Part shown: piece after piece, positions 38,039 to 46,878 of the stretch
Numbering within the stretch: the stretch's first letter is position 1
How the letters are laid out: every line of letters begins with the position of its first letter
Source: Aromatoleum toluvorans
GTDB taxonomy: Bacteria; Pseudomonadota; Gammaproteobacteria; Burkholderiales; Rhodocyclaceae
Direction of reading: 5' to 3'
Assembly: GCF_012910905.1 (NCBI RefSeq)
Contig: NZ_WTVN01000013.1
Coordinates: forward strand, 1-64,000
DNA: 64,000 bases
Position numbers and translations under genes: made by a program
Notes under the pieces: generated by a model
What the model was told of the DNA's origin: nothing
The model's input: the letters and a program-made list of their open reading frames with translations, nothing else
Databases searched by the model: none

Positions 38039-38461
38039 CACAACGGTCTCCTCCTCCAAAAGCCTACGTCTCGTCCGCTGCCGGCGCAGGGTGTCTGACG
38101 CACCCCATCGACCTTCGCGGCCACCGTTTTCCCCGCCGAGTACCCGGGGACGCCCAGCGGGCGGCGATTTATTTTTGGGCAAATTACCCCATGAAGCATT
38201 TGGAGTATAAGCCGAGTTCGGCCGTGGCGAGGACGCAAAAGCGGATTCTTATATTCCGCACCGCAGCATCCTGCGCCGCTTTGTGACATGGCGCGAATCT
38301 CGCTTTGACCCGATCGGGTGACACAGGTTTTTCCCGTCGCATGTGGCACCCCCACTTCCCCCCCGAAAACCCTTCGCCGGAGCGCCATCTTGCACGCCAC
38401 CCATCCCCTGCTGCGGCTGCCGACAGGCGCCGTGTCGTCCCCCGCCGGCGCACCCGCCGCC
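38039..38461. other. 423-base divergent region, activator gene / folB
   Basis: No gene. It holds the GGAGGAGA ribosome site of the activator on the minus side, and on the plus side a loose -24/-12 match and a distant relative of the GTGACA...CCCGT motif at about 38319-38338. Confidence 0.5.
38289..38303 (+). promoter_or_regulatory. weak sigma-54 promoter match before folB
   Basis: TGGCGCGAATCTCGC keeps GG and GC at the correct spacing but deviates at two fixed positions. It is 159 bases upstream of the folB ATG. Confidence 0.3.
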
Positions 38462-38896
38462 ATGGACGTGATCTTCATCGACGGTTTCCGCGGCAACACG
38501 GTCATCGGCATCTGCGACAACGAATTGCACGAGCCGCAGCCGGTTCGCATCGATCTGGCCGCCGGCATACCGCGCGCGCTTGCGTGCAGCACCGACCGGA
38601 TCGGCGACACGATCGACTACGGCGAGGTGCGCGCGGCGCTGCGCGAGCTGTTGCAGACGCATCGCTTCCAGCTCCTCGAAGCCTTCGCCGAGGCGATCTC
38701 GAACCTGCTCCTGACGCGCTTCGGCGCCCACTGGCTGCGGGTGGCGGTGACGAAGCCGGGCAAGTTCGACGACGTCGATGGTGTCGGCGTGGTCATCGAA
38801 CGGACGCGCGCAGTGGCGGATCAGCTGCCGCGTCGCACCGCCGAAGTCCTGCACCTGCTCGGCACCGGGCTCGTGCCGCACCCGCGCACCGACTGA
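38462..38896 (+). CDS. folB: dihydroneopterin aldolase, first copy
   Basis: Cleaves dihydroneopterin to hydroxymethyl-dihydropterin and glycolaldehyde. The 144-residue protein follows the family pattern: FIDGFRGNTVIGICDNELHE, IGDTIDYGEVRAAL, FQLLEAFAEAISNLLL, and VAVTKPGKFDDVDGVGVVIE. ATG 38462 begins the domain exactly; the frame is open to 38318. It lies next to the canonical fae and opposite the sigma-54 activator, so one role is probably H4MPT rather than folate. A second folB is at 47357-47749. Confidence 0.9.
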   Translation: MDVIFIDGFRGNTVIGICDNELHEPQPVRIDLAAGIPRALACSTDRIGDTIDYGEVRAALRELLQTHRFQLLEAFAEAISNLLLTRFGAHWLRVAVTKPGKFDDVDGVGVVIERTRAVADQLPRRTAEVLHLLGTGLVPHPRTD

Positions 38897-38912
38897 ACGG
38901 CCGTCGCACGCA

Positions 38913-38947
38913 GCAAAAAAGCCGAAGGACGCCTTCGGCTTTTTTGC
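38913..38947. terminator. strong bidirectional intrinsic terminator
   Basis: GCAAAAAAGCCGAAGG, loop ACG, CCTTCGGCTTTTTTGC: a perfect palindrome with an A-run on one side and a T-run on the other. It is 16 bases past the folB stop and 40 bases past the end of the convergent fae gene, so it serves both. Confidence 0.95.
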
Positions 38948-38986
38948 GTGGGCTTGGCCGCGCACCTCGCGGCCTGCCGCCATCGC

Positions 38987-39499
38987 TTACACGTGTGCAG
39001 CGAACGGGTGCGCCATCGAGGATTTCTTCGCGACCACTTCCGCCGCACTCGGCTGGCCCGCCACGGCCCGCTGGATCGACTCGCGCGTCGCCTGGTAGTT
39101 GTAGTCCTGGATCTTCTTGTCATCCTCGGCGAGCCAGTGGATGAAGACGCCGACGCAGAGGAACAGGTTGTCCGCCTCGTCCGCCGGAATCGTCCCGTCC
39201 TCGACGCTGTCGGCGACCGCCATCGCGACCCCGCGCTGTGCCGGCCCGAACATCTGCACGGCCTGCTTGGCGCCCTTGATCGTGACCTTGTTGAACATCA
39301 CCGTCGGCGGTTTCGTCATCAGGTTGGGCGCGACCACCGCGAGCAGCGAGGTGAAGCCGTCCTTGTTGTTCGTCAGCGCGTGGCTGAACGCCGATTCCGC
39401 GGGGCTGCCGCGCGGCCCGATGATGAGGTCGATATGCGCAACCTCGTTGCCGTCTCCCACCAGCGACTCACCTACCAGCATGCGATCGATTTTTGCCAT
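38987..39499 (-). CDS. fae: formaldehyde-activating enzyme
   Basis: Condenses formaldehyde with H4MPT to methylene-H4MPT, the entry point of formaldehyde oxidation and detoxification. The 170-residue protein matches classical Fae from end to end: [20 protein letters not shown] with the catalytic-type histidine (His22), [38 protein letters not shown] and the final HPFAAHV. ATG 39499 has AAGGAG upstream. A TGTCCC/GGGACA palindrome lies at 39531-39550. It ends at the strong terminator at 38913. Confidence 0.97.
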   Translation of the reverse strand: MAKIDRMLVGESLVGDGNEVAHIDLIIGPRGSPAESAFSHALTNNKDGFTSLLAVVAPNLMTKPPTVMFNKVTIKGAKQAVQMFGPAQRGVAMAVADSVEDGTIPADEADNLFLCVGVFIHWLAEDDKKIQDYNYQATRESIQRAVAGQPSAAEVVAKKSSMAHPFAAHV

Positions 39500-39530
39500 T
39501 GCATGTTTCTCCTTTGAGTGTTTCATCCGA

Positions 39531-39550
39531 TGTCCCTCATCGGGGGGACA
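39531..39550. promoter_or_regulatory. palindrome TGTCCC-N8-GGGACA before fae
   Basis: Perfect six-base inverted repeat, eight-base spacer, 32 bases upstream of the fae start codon and within the 98-base gap after the citG-like gene. It reuses the half-site found in the dyads at 15955 and 45796. Confidence 0.4.
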
Positions 39551-39597
39551 CCGAAGTTCCGGACGTCGGAATGAACCCGATGTCGGAGCAGGTGAAC

Positions 39598-40515
39598 TCA
39601 CGTTTTATGCCAACTTTCGGCCACGCGCAGGCCAATTGCGTCCGGCCGCAGCAATGCACCCGCAAAAAGCGTGCAGACGGTCAGGTCCGCGCTCGTTCCG
39701 GGGTTGATTCCCGTGCTTTTCAGGCGCTCGTCCCACGCGGCGAACCCGGCCGACTCCCCGACGCCATGTTCACGGTGGAAGCGGCCGAGCCACGCGGCGG
39801 CCTCGGCGGTGACAGTCTGCGCCGCGGCAGGACCGAGTTTTCGCACAATGTGTGTATCGGGCCAGGTCGCGAGAAACGTGAGAAAAACCGATTGCACCGC
39901 GCGCGCGAGATGCTCGCCCGTCAGCGCTTCGGCGCCCAGCGCGGCGAGGCCGTGATCGAACACGTCGGCATAGCCGTTGGCATACTGGCGGGCGATGCTG
40001 TCGCGCCCGGCGGCGAGCGTCATGGCGGCGCGCAGATCGATCGTCGGCTCGTCCGCGACGTCCTGCTCGCCCGACTGCCCGAGCCCGCCGGGGTTCGCGA
40101 GGGCGATCGCGCGATAGGCGGCGCGCGCGTCGTCGAGATCGAGGTCCGCGAGCACCGTCTGCAGCGCGCCGCGCAAGGCGGCGGAATCGATGCACCGCGA
40201 AGCGTCCCGGCTCGCGACGGCCTCGAGCGCCGCCGCGATCGGCGCACACAGCAGCAGGATGCCCAGGTTGGTGTTGCAGCCGACTGCTGCGCGCGTCGCC
40301 GCGACCGCCGCCTCGATGCGCTCGCCGACGGGCACCCCGCGCGCGAACAGCGGCCCGGCGGACACCTCCGCGCTCGCGAGAAAGGCCTGCGCCTGCATGC
40401 CGTGGCCGCCCGAGTGGCGGCTGACGTTGCCGGGTTTGCGCACCGCGACGTCGAGCCCGCAGGCCCACAGGAACGCGGCCCGCCCGTGGGCGAGCCGTTC
40501 GTCGATCGCGTCCAT
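39598..40515 (-). CDS. triphosphoribosyl-dephospho-CoA synthase (CitG/MdcB)-like protein
   Basis: A 305-residue protein of the CitG family: [20 protein letters not shown] near 22, [17 protein letters not shown] near 80, and [14 protein letters not shown] near 155. There are no citrate or malonate decarboxylase genes nearby, so the citrate-lyase role is unlikely. CitG-like genes recur in bacterial H4MPT clusters and may transfer a ribosyl-phosphate group during cofactor synthesis, which is inference. It starts five bases after mptN and closes the mptG operon. Confidence 0.85.
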   Translation of the reverse strand: MDAIDERLAHGRAAFLWACGLDVAVRKPGNVSRHSGGHGMQAQAFLASAEVSAGPLFARGVPVGERIEAAVAATRAAVGCNTNLGILLLCAPIAAALEAVASRDASRCIDSAALRGALQTVLADLDLDDARAAYRAIALANPGGLGQSGEQDVADEPTIDLRAAMTLAAGRDSIARQYANGYADVFDHGLAALGAEALTGEHLARAVQSVFLTFLATWPDTHIVRKLGPAAAQTVTAEAAAWLGRFHREHGVGESAGFAAWDERLKSTGINPGTSADLTVCTLFAGALLRPDAIGLRVAESWHKT

Positions 40516-40520
40516 CGCCG

Positions 40521-41504
40521 CTACCCCGCGCGCTCGAGCGCGTCGGCCGGCGACAGGGCGACGCCCAGGCGACGGCCGAGGAGATCGTCCACCATCGCCT
40601 GCGCGATGTCGAAACCCGTCACCGACTGCAGCCCCCGCCACGCCGCGACACCATTCACTTCGAGCACCTGTGCGCCGTGCGGCGCGCTTGCGTCGGGCAC
40701 GAGATCGACCCCGGCGTAATCCATGCCGAGTGCGGTGGCGGCGCCTTCCGCAAGCGTCGCGAGCGTGGGCGTGACCTGCGCCGCCTGGCAGCGTGCCCCT
40801 TGCGCGACGTTCCTGACCCAGTGCGCGCTCACGCGCCGCATCGCCGCGACCGCCCGTCCGCCGACCACGAGCACGCGCCAGTCGAAACCCGGCGCGCCCG
40901 GCCCCTCGGGTTGCGGCACGAAGCGCTGCAGATAGGCGAGCCGGCCGTAGTCCGCGAGATCGGGCAGCGGCACCGGGCGGCCGTCGACGCAGCCGACGCG
41001 CTGCAGGCCCTTGCCCTGCGATCCGAACAGCGGTTTCAGCACGAGGCAGCGGCCGGCCGCCGTCTCGGCCATCACCAGCCGCCGCGCCTCGGCCTCCGAC
41101 TCCAGTGCCCACGACGGCGGCGACGCGATGTCGGCGCGGTGCAGCAGGAAACTCGTCATCGACTTGTCGACGCTGCGCTCGATTGCCCGCGCATCGTTAT
41201 AGACCGGCACGCCGAGCTCGCGCAGCGCGTGCAGGATGCCGAGCCGCTTCGTGACCTGTTCGAGGCTGCCGCCGGCGATGCCGCGCACGATCGCGGCCAC
41301 CGGCAGCGTGCGCCCGAAGCCGGGGATCACGATGCCGGGGCCGGCCCGGGAGGTGTCGAAGCGGCAATCCTCGAGGTCCGCGCAGCGGCCTTCGTAACCG
41401 CGGCGCGCCAGCGCCCGGCGCAAACGGGTGGTATGCCAGCCCGTCTCGTCGGTCAGGATCGCCACGCGGGGGCGCCCGGGCGCCGAGAGGTCGAGGGGCG
41501 TCAT
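40521..41504 (-). CDS. mptN: H4MPT-cluster ATP-grasp ligase (MptN/RimK-like)
   Basis: RimK-family ATP-grasp enzyme, 327 residues, resembling the tetrahydromethanopterin alpha-L-glutamate ligase. Visible are VAILTDETGWHTTRLRRAL at the start, NDARAIERSVDKSMTSFLL near 105, CLVLKPLFGSQGKGLQRV (ATP-binding lysine and glycine loop) near 155, and QVLEVNGVAAWRGLQSV near 285. It would add glutamate to the cofactor tail. The start overlaps the mch stop (ATGA, 41501-41504). Confidence 0.87.
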   Translation of the reverse strand: MTPLDLSAPGRPRVAILTDETGWHTTRLRRALARRGYEGRCADLEDCRFDTSRAGPGIVIPGFGRTLPVAAIVRGIAGGSLEQVTKRLGILHALRELGVPVYNDARAIERSVDKSMTSFLLHRADIASPPSWALESEAEARRLVMAETAAGRCLVLKPLFGSQGKGLQRVGCVDGRPVPLPDLADYGRLAYLQRFVPQPEGPGAPGFDWRVLVVGGRAVAAMRRVSAHWVRNVAQGARCQAAQVTPTLATLAEGAATALGMDYAGVDLVPDASAPHGAQVLEVNGVAAWRGLQSVTGFDIAQAMVDDLLGRRLGVALSPADALERAG

Positions 41505-42517
41505 GCCTCGTCCAGCCACAGACGCCGCAGCAAGCCCATGTCGAGCTTGCCGGCGTGCCACGTGCGCCCGCTCACAAGGCTGCTGACCCAGACCTCGGCC
41601 GGCGCGAACAGCGCCCCGTCGATGCGGTAGAAGTCGTATTCGTAGTCGCGGAAGATGTCGGCGAACGAGCGCCCGTAGTCGCGCGAAGTCGATGACGGCA
41701 GCTTGTGCGCGAGCTCGCGCGCCGCCTCGTCGTCGCCGGCGACCGTCAGGTGAACCTGGCCGCCGTAGAGGATCGCGTCGTTCGTGCGCCCCATCGCGAC
41801 GCCCGCGTCCGGGCTCGGCGCCGGCAGCGGCGCGCGGGCGCTGCCGTCGACGATGTCGCCCAGCGCAAAACCCAGTTCATGCGCCTTGTGCAGCGCGACT
41901 TCGAGCACGCGCGCGACGACCTGTGTCGAGCCGGCGAGGCTCGTCGTCGGCGTCAGCACCAGCGTGAGCTGCGACGGTTCGAGGCCGCAGTCGCGCAGGA
42001 TCTTGTCGATCACGACCGGCGGCGGCGCGCGGTCGACCTCGAGCACCAGCACGGCCGGGCCGACGCGGTCGCGGTAGCCGAGTTCCTCGAACAAGGGTTC
42101 CCGGCACGCGAGCGCGCGCGCCGGACCGGAGCCGAGCGAGAAGAACTTCCGGCCCCCGCCCTCCTCCTTGCTCGCCGAGAGGCTCCAGCCCGCGTACTGG
42201 CTCGCGAGGCACGCGAGCACCGGCTGCGAACTGGCGACTTCGACCCACGTCGGCCAGCTGCCTTCGCTACCGCCCTCGCCGCCCGACGCGAGGCGCACGC
42301 GGCCGAGCCCGCCCATGCAGATCTCGCCGACCGCGAGCCCCGCGGCGACGCTGCCGCGCGTGTTGATCCCGGCATCGACGATCGTGACGCCCGCATCCGT
42401 CCGCTGCACGTCGAGCCGCCACTCGTCCGCGCGGCCGATCAGCCGCGTGACGAGCGGTGCCGCGAGTTCATTGACACTCGAGCGCTCGGCCGCGAGCACT
42501 TTCGCTGCTTCGTTCAT
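41501..42517 (-). CDS. mch: methenyl-H4MPT cyclohydrolase
   Basis: Hydrolyses methenyl-H4MPT to formyl-H4MPT, the step between MtdB and Fhc. The 338-residue protein has the family landmarks SVAAGLAVGEICMGGLGRV near 46, SSQPVLACLASQYAGWSLS near 85, KFFSLGSGPARALA near 110 and SRDYGRSFADIFRDYEYDFY near 275. The first 50 coding bases overlap the end of the upstream ATP-grasp gene, unusual in an operon otherwise joined by four-base overlaps. Confidence 0.96.
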   Translation of the reverse strand: MNEAAKVLAAERSSVNELAAPLVTRLIGRADEWRLDVQRTDAGVTIVDAGINTRGSVAAGLAVGEICMGGLGRVRLASGGEGGSEGSWPTWVEVASSQPVLACLASQYAGWSLSASKEEGGGRKFFSLGSGPARALACREPLFEELGYRDRVGPAVLVLEVDRAPPPVVIDKILRDCGLEPSQLTLVLTPTTSLAGSTQVVARVLEVALHKAHELGFALGDIVDGSARAPLPAPSPDAGVAMGRTNDAILYGGQVHLTVAGDDEAARELAHKLPSSTSRDYGRSFADIFRDYEYDFYRIDGALFAPAEVWVSSLVSGRTWHAGKLDMGLLRRLWLDEA

Positions 42518-43661
42518 TCGCCTGCTCCATGAGGAAGGGTATCTGCCGGCGCCGCCGCGACAGCAGCGCCTCGACTTCGTCTGCATTGCCGCCGGCGGCT
42601 GAGACCGTGCACAGCGGCTCGCCGCGCCCGATGCTCGTGTCGCTCACCGGCAGGTCGTGGCACCACGTCTGCTGCGCAAGCACCGCCGATTCCGGCGCGC
42701 CGACGCTCCAGGCGCGCTGCGCGAACACGGTCTCGAAGCCGCGCATGTCCGCGGCGGCATGCCGTTCGGGCGCCGGCAAGCGGCCGTCGAGGCTCGCCTC
42801 GACGTGGGCCCGCAGCAATCCCTCCGGCAACGCGTCGGGATACAGCGCGATGCTCGCCGGCGGGCGGGGGTTGAGTTCGATCACGCGGATCTCGTCGTCG
42901 TCGAGCAGGAAGTCGAGCCCGTTCAAGCCGCGCAGGCCGAAATCGGCAACCAGCGCGTCGAGCATCGCCTCCAGCGCGCAACGGACGGACGGCGCGACGC
43001 CGACCGGCCCGATACAGCCGTGGAACACGAAGGGACGCCCGCAGAACGGCCGCACGATCTGCATATTGACGCCGACGAGCCGGCTGCGGCGGCCGTCGGC
43101 CACGAAGAGCGCCGACATCGGCGCGCCCGCGGCGATGCGCTGGTAATAGATCGAAGATTCCGCGTCGGCATCGTCCGGACGCGCCGCACGGACGTCCCAG
43201 CCGCCGCTGCTCGCCGCGTTCTTGCGCAGCCAGCCACGCGGCGACGGTGGACGCTCGCAGCGGGTCTGCGGGTGGGGGATGCCCAGCGCCGCGAGGCGCC
43301 CGTAGAACTGCGCCGGATCGCGCACGCGCGCGGCGACCTCGGGTGGATTGCCCGCGAGCGGCAGCACCGCCTGCCCTGCCGCGAGGAGTTCCGGATGTCC
43401 GTCGAAGCCGCTCCCCGCCACCCACGCCTGCGCCCCCGCGGTGCGGGCACGGCCCAGGGCGTCGACCAGCGCGTCGCCGTCGATCACGAGACTCGCCGCG
43501 TCCCCGATCGGCAGGCACACTTCCGCTACGCGGCGCGTGTCGCGATCCGCGAAGAGATCCAGCGCGATCACCCGATAGCCGCTGGCGCGCGCCGCCTCGG
43601 CCAGCATGCGCGCCGAGAGTCCGGCGACGGCGAGCAACGGGGGCACGCGCGGCTCCGCCAT
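42468..43661 (-). CDS. ATP-grasp protein of the H4MPT cluster
   Basis: A 397-residue ATP-grasp-fold protein. Features are LLAVAGLSARMLAEAARASG at the start (Rossmann-like), VAGSGFDGHPEL near 82, GWLRKNAASSGGWDV near 144 and IRVIELNPRPPASIALYP near 258 with the metal-binding Glu and Asn. It is distinct from the RimK-type MptN two genes away and from MfnD. Such a gene regularly lies between mtdB and mch in proteobacteria; its substrate is unknown. The ATG at 43661 shares one base with the mtdB stop, and a GTG at 43664 would overlap by four. Confidence 0.83.
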   Translation of the reverse strand: MAEPRVPPLLAVAGLSARMLAEAARASGYRVIALDLFADRDTRRVAEVCLPIGDAASLVIDGDALVDALGRARTAGAQAWVAGSGFDGHPELLAAGQAVLPLAGNPPEVAARVRDPAQFYGRLAALGIPHPQTRCERPPSPRGWLRKNAASSGGWDVRAARPDDADAESSIYYQRIAAGAPMSALFVADGRRSRLVGVNMQIVRPFCGRPFVFHGCIGPVGVAPSVRCALEAMLDALVADFGLRGLNGLDFLLDDDEIRVIELNPRPPASIALYPDALPEGLLRAHVEASLDGRLPAPERHAAADMRGFETVFAQRAWSVGAPESAVLAQQTWCHDLPVSDTSIGRGEPLCTVSAAGGNADEVEALLSRRRRQIPFLMEQANERSSESARGRALECQ

Positions 43662-44572
43662 CACTGGCCGTCTTTCTCGGCGATGACCTCGCGTGCCATC
43701 GCGAAGGCTTCGCGGAAACCGAGATAGACCGCTTTGTCGCCTTCGCGCATCGAGCGCAGCAGCCGGTGCTCCACCTGATACTTGACGTTGCCGATCGCGA
43801 GCGCGCCGATGCCCACGCCCCGTCCTTCGGGCAGCTGCTTGCCGTCGTCCATGACGCCGACCCCGGCGATCCCCTCGGGCGGCACCGCATTGACGTCCGC
43901 CGCGACGAGCAGCTGGGCGGCGGCCGCGCGTTCCGCTTCCGAGACGACCTGGACGCCGGCCACCGACGCCGCCAGCACGATGTCGGCCCCCGCGAGTGCC
44001 GCGCGGCGTGCCTCCGGCGTGCTCGCATCGGCACCGGCCAGCACGCAGCCGAAGCGCTGACCGGTCTCCGCGGCAGCGGCCTCGGCCGACGCCAGCTTCG
44101 CGTGATGGCCGAGCGACACCTCCGCACCGAGCCCCGCGGCGAGGACGCCGGCGATGCGCCCGACCGTGCCGGTACCGCCGAGCACGAGCACCCTCTTCCC
44201 GGCGAAGCTCGTGTCATGCGCACGCTGCAGCTGCCGCTCGACGCAGGCAACCAGAGCCGCCGCGGTCGTGTAGGAGCCGCTCGGATCGGCCATCACCGAC
44301 ACTTCGAAAGGCGGCACCATCGCGGCACGCGCCGTCTCCAGCATGTCGGACGCGAGCATCACGTTGCGCCCGCCGATGAAGATGCCGGTGGCCTTCACGC
44401 CCTTCGGTCCGCGCGAGAAGATCGCGTCCTGCGTAAGGCCGCGGATCTCCGCGGCGCTCACGTCGCAATAGGGCACGACCACGTCGTAGCCCGCGTCGAC
44501 CGCCATGTTGATGTCGAACGGGCTCATCTGGGCGGAAGGGGTGAACATGTGGAGGATGTATCGGGCTGGCAT
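43661..44572 (-). CDS. mtdB: NAD(P)-dependent methylene-H4MPT dehydrogenase
   Basis: Oxidises methylene-H4MPT to methenyl-H4MPT with NAD or NADP. The 303-residue protein starts YILHMFTPSAQMSPFDINMA, family-typical, with the substrate-site AIFSRGPKGVKATGIFIGG near 52-70 and a Rossmann site VLVLGGTGTVGRIAG near 128. It resembles MtdB rather than the folate-active MtdA, matching the rest of the cluster. It follows mptG by 55 bases. Confidence 0.95.
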   Translation of the reverse strand: MPARYILHMFTPSAQMSPFDINMAVDAGYDVVVPYCDVSAAEIRGLTQDAIFSRGPKGVKATGIFIGGRNVMLASDMLETARAAMVPPFEVSVMADPSGSYTTAAALVACVERQLQRAHDTSFAGKRVLVLGGTGTVGRIAGVLAAGLGAEVSLGHHAKLASAEAAAAETGQRFGCVLAGADASTPEARRAALAGADIVLAASVAGVQVVSEAERAAAAQLLVAADVNAVPPEGIAGVGVMDDGKQLPEGRGVGIGALAIGNVKYQVEHRLLRSMREGDKAVYLGFREAFAMAREVIAEKDGQ

Positions 44573-44627
44573 GGGGTCCGTCCGTGGCGAAGGAAAATCG
44601 ATAAAAAGGGAACGGCCGGAAGCGCGA

Positions 44628-45671
44628 TCAGGCGCTGCCGCGGCCGTCCCGAGGAGCAGAAGGTCGGTCGTCGAGCCGCGCACCGTGGTTGCGCCCGGCC
44701 ACGACGACCAGCCGCAGCGCCGGATCGACGACGCCGGCCGCGCGCGCGGCGGCGACGGCCTCGGCGCAGCGCTCCGCCGACGGCAGGATCGCGAAGCCGG
44801 TCGGCCCCCACGAGCTCTGCCCGATGCCGGCGCAATAGCGCGGGCGGATCCACTCAAGCACGCGTTCGACGGCCGGGCTGGTGTACATCGAGCCCCCCTG
44901 CGCCGGCGCGAAGTAGTCGCCGATGATCCGCTGCAGCGTCGACACGCCCTCGGCGAACGGCTCGAAGTCCGCCTCCATCGTGCCGGGCAGCACGCGCATC
45001 ACGACCTGATGGCAGAGCTCGGCAGCCAGCTCGCGCGGGAAAGGCGCAAGGCGGTCCATCGCGACGCGCTCGTCGGTGCCGTGCAGGCCGTCGCAACGCT
45101 CGTCGAGCACCAGCAGCACCCGCCAGGCTTGCGGGAAGGCGATGCGGGCAAGCAGCGGCGGCGTCGCGCCTGCAGCCCCCGGCCCACCGTCGAGCAGCAG
45201 CCCTCCCCGGTCGAAGCCGGCGATGCCGACACCGGATCGACCGCCCCGCGCCAGCAAGGCGGCGATGCGCCGGGTGTCGAGGTCGAGCCCGTGACAAGCG
45301 CCGAACGCGCGCCCCAGCGCGAGCGCGAGCTGCGTCCCGGAGCCGAAGCCGGCGTGTGCGGGCGGGCCGCCATGCAGCACCACGCGCACGGGCGTGTCCG
45401 CCCCGGTCTCGGACCGCAGCGTCGCCAGATGCCGCGCGATGCGCTCACGGACGTCGTCGGCGCAACCGGCAGGCACCACGATGGCGTCGTGCGCCGCAGC
45501 CGACACGCTCACGCGCGTGCTCATTCCGTCGATGACGAGGCCGAGGCTCGCGAAGCGGCGGCCGAGCGAGGCGTTCGGGTCGAGGAATCCGAGATGCAGC
45601 CGCGCCGGCGCGTCTACCAGGGCTACGGCGGGGGCGGCGGAGATCGACGATGCGCATGAGGCAAAGGTCAT
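44628..45671 (-). CDS. mptG: beta-ribofuranosylaminobenzene 5'-phosphate synthase
   Basis: Condenses p-aminobenzoate or a derivative with phosphoribosyl pyrophosphate and releases CO2, the committed step of H4MPT synthesis. The 347-residue GHMP-kinase-like protein opens with VDAPARLHLGFLDPNASLGR, and has the glycine-rich GGPPAHAGFGSGTQLALALG near 116 and GIGQSSWGPTGFAIL near 300. It is the first gene of mptG-mtdB-(ATP-grasp)-mch-mptN-(citG-like). A -24/-12 promoter match lies 60 bases upstream and the shared dyad 125 bases upstream. Confidence 0.93.
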   Translation of the reverse strand: MTFASCASSISAAPAVALVDAPARLHLGFLDPNASLGRRFASLGLVIDGMSTRVSVSAAAHDAIVVPAGCADDVRERIARHLATLRSETGADTPVRVVLHGGPPAHAGFGSGTQLALALGRAFGACHGLDLDTRRIAALLARGGRSGVGIAGFDRGGLLLDGGPGAAGATPPLLARIAFPQAWRVLLVLDERCDGLHGTDERVAMDRLAPFPRELAAELCHQVVMRVLPGTMEADFEPFAEGVSTLQRIIGDYFAPAQGGSMYTSPAVERVLEWIRPRYCAGIGQSSWGPTGFAILPSAERCAEAVAAARAAGVVDPALRLVVVAGRNHGARLDDRPSAPRDGRGSA

Positions 45672-45730
45672 CGGTATTCCCTGTGTCGCGGTGGGTTCCC
45701 TGCCGGAAAGCAAGGTCTACGCGATCCACA

Positions 45731-45745
45731 GCAAACTCCGGGCCA
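45731..45745 (-). promoter_or_regulatory. sigma-54 (-24/-12) promoter of the mptG operon
   Basis: Minus-strand TGGCCCGGAGTTTGC matches TGGCACG-N4-TTGC except for one base. The predicted start near 45719 gives a 48-base leader to the mptG ATG. Confidence 0.7.
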
Positions 45746-45795
45746 CAGCCCCGCCGCCTCCGAATCGGGGGCTGCACGCCGCTGCGGTGTTGCCG

Positions 45796-45813
45796 ACGGG
45801 ACACTTTGTCACG
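45796..45813 (-). promoter_or_regulatory. candidate activator site (dyad) upstream of mptG
   Basis: Minus-strand CGTGACAAAGTGTCCCGT, dyad GACA-N3-TGTC, centred about 60 bases above the -24 box. It is the near-twin of the site at 15955-15972. Confidence 0.68.
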
Positions 45814-45834
45814 CGGCTGACACCGGGCCTGCGC

Positions 45835-46878
45835 CTACATGCGGCGATCCCGCGCTTCGGCCAACGCGGCCGCGAGCCTCTCCCACGAGGTCTCCGAGTC
45901 GGGAAGTCCGAACCGGATCAGCGCGTGGTCCCTGAAATACCGGGTCAGGATCCCGGCCCCGGCCAGGACGTCGTGGACTTCGCCCGCGCGCGGTGAAGAG
46001 ACCGTTGCGAACAGCGGCGTCGCGCCCATCACGCCCATCGGTTCGAGCATCTGCACCAGGCGCTGCCCGGCTTCGCGCAGCTGCCGGCGCATGTCGCCTT
46101 GCCATGAACGATCGGACAACGCCAGCCGTGCGACCTCGCGCGAGGGGCCCGCAATCGTCCACGGCCCGAGCCGGAATGCCAGGCGCGCGCGCAAGTCCGC
46201 CGACGCGAACAGGAAGCCGACCCGCGCGCCGGCCAGACCGAAGAACTTGCCCAGCGAGCGCAGCACGATCAGGTTCGGCGCCGCATCCGAACCGGCGACG
46301 GCGGCCAGGCTTTCCTCCGGATTCACATCGATGAAGGCTTCATCGACGACCAGGACGCCGCCGCGCGCCCTGAGCGCCGCGGCCGCCTCCAGCAGTTCGG
46401 CGCCGCCGTAGCGTTGCCCCGTGGGATTGTTGGGATTGCAGAGCACGATATGCGGCGTGCCGGCGGCCAGTGCGCCGCGCAGGTCGCCGGCAGGGTGCAG
46501 GCGAACCGCGTGCCCCTGCGCCCTCCATGCATGAGGGTGTTCGTTGTAGAGCGGCGACAGGCAGGTCACCGAACCGTGCGGGAAAAGCTGCGGAAGCGCC
46601 TGTATCGCGGCCTGCGATCCGGCCACGGCGAGCCCGTTCCGGCTCTCGTAGTAGCTAGCGGCGGCGGCCTCGAGGCCGTCGTCCTCTTCGGGCAAACGCG
46701 CCCACGAGCGGGCGGAAAGCGGTGGCACCGGCCAACCGTAAGGGCTCACTCCGGTCGACAGGTCGAGCCAATCGGACAGGGGAATGCCGTAATGGGCTGC
46801 AGCCGCCCGCAGCCTGCCCCCGTGCTCGGGAGCCTTGGTGCCCGGGTCGTTCGCCATGCCCTCGCCTTCCCTGCTCAT
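45835..46878 (-). CDS. cobD: L-threonine-O-3-phosphate decarboxylase (CobD)-like aminotransferase
   Basis: Fold-type I PLP enzyme, 347 residues. The opening HGGRLRAAAAHYGIPLSDWL and LDLSTGVSPYGWP are typical of CobD, which makes the aminopropanol phosphate linker of cobalamin. LCNPNNPTGQRYG lies near 145 and the PLP lysine in VLRSLGKFFGLAG near 215. No other cobalamin genes are near, so an aminotransferase role in methylofuran (MfnC step) is a fair alternative. ATG 46878 overlaps the upstream stop (ATGA); ATG 46857 has the better ribosome site (GAAGGCGAGG). It is not in the mptG operon. Confidence 0.82.
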   Translation of the reverse strand: MSREGEGMANDPGTKAPEHGGRLRAAAAHYGIPLSDWLDLSTGVSPYGWPVPPLSARSWARLPEEDDGLEAAAASYYESRNGLAVAGSQAAIQALPQLFPHGSVTCLSPLYNEHPHAWRAQGHAVRLHPAGDLRGALAAGTPHIVLCNPNNPTGQRYGGAELLEAAAALRARGGVLVVDEAFIDVNPEESLAAVAGSDAAPNLIVLRSLGKFFGLAGARVGFLFASADLRARLAFRLGPWTIAGPSREVARLALSDRSWQGDMRRQLREAGQRLVQMLEPMGVMGATPLFATVSSPRAGEVHDVLAGAGILTRYFRDHALIRFGLPDSETSWERLAAALAEARDRRM

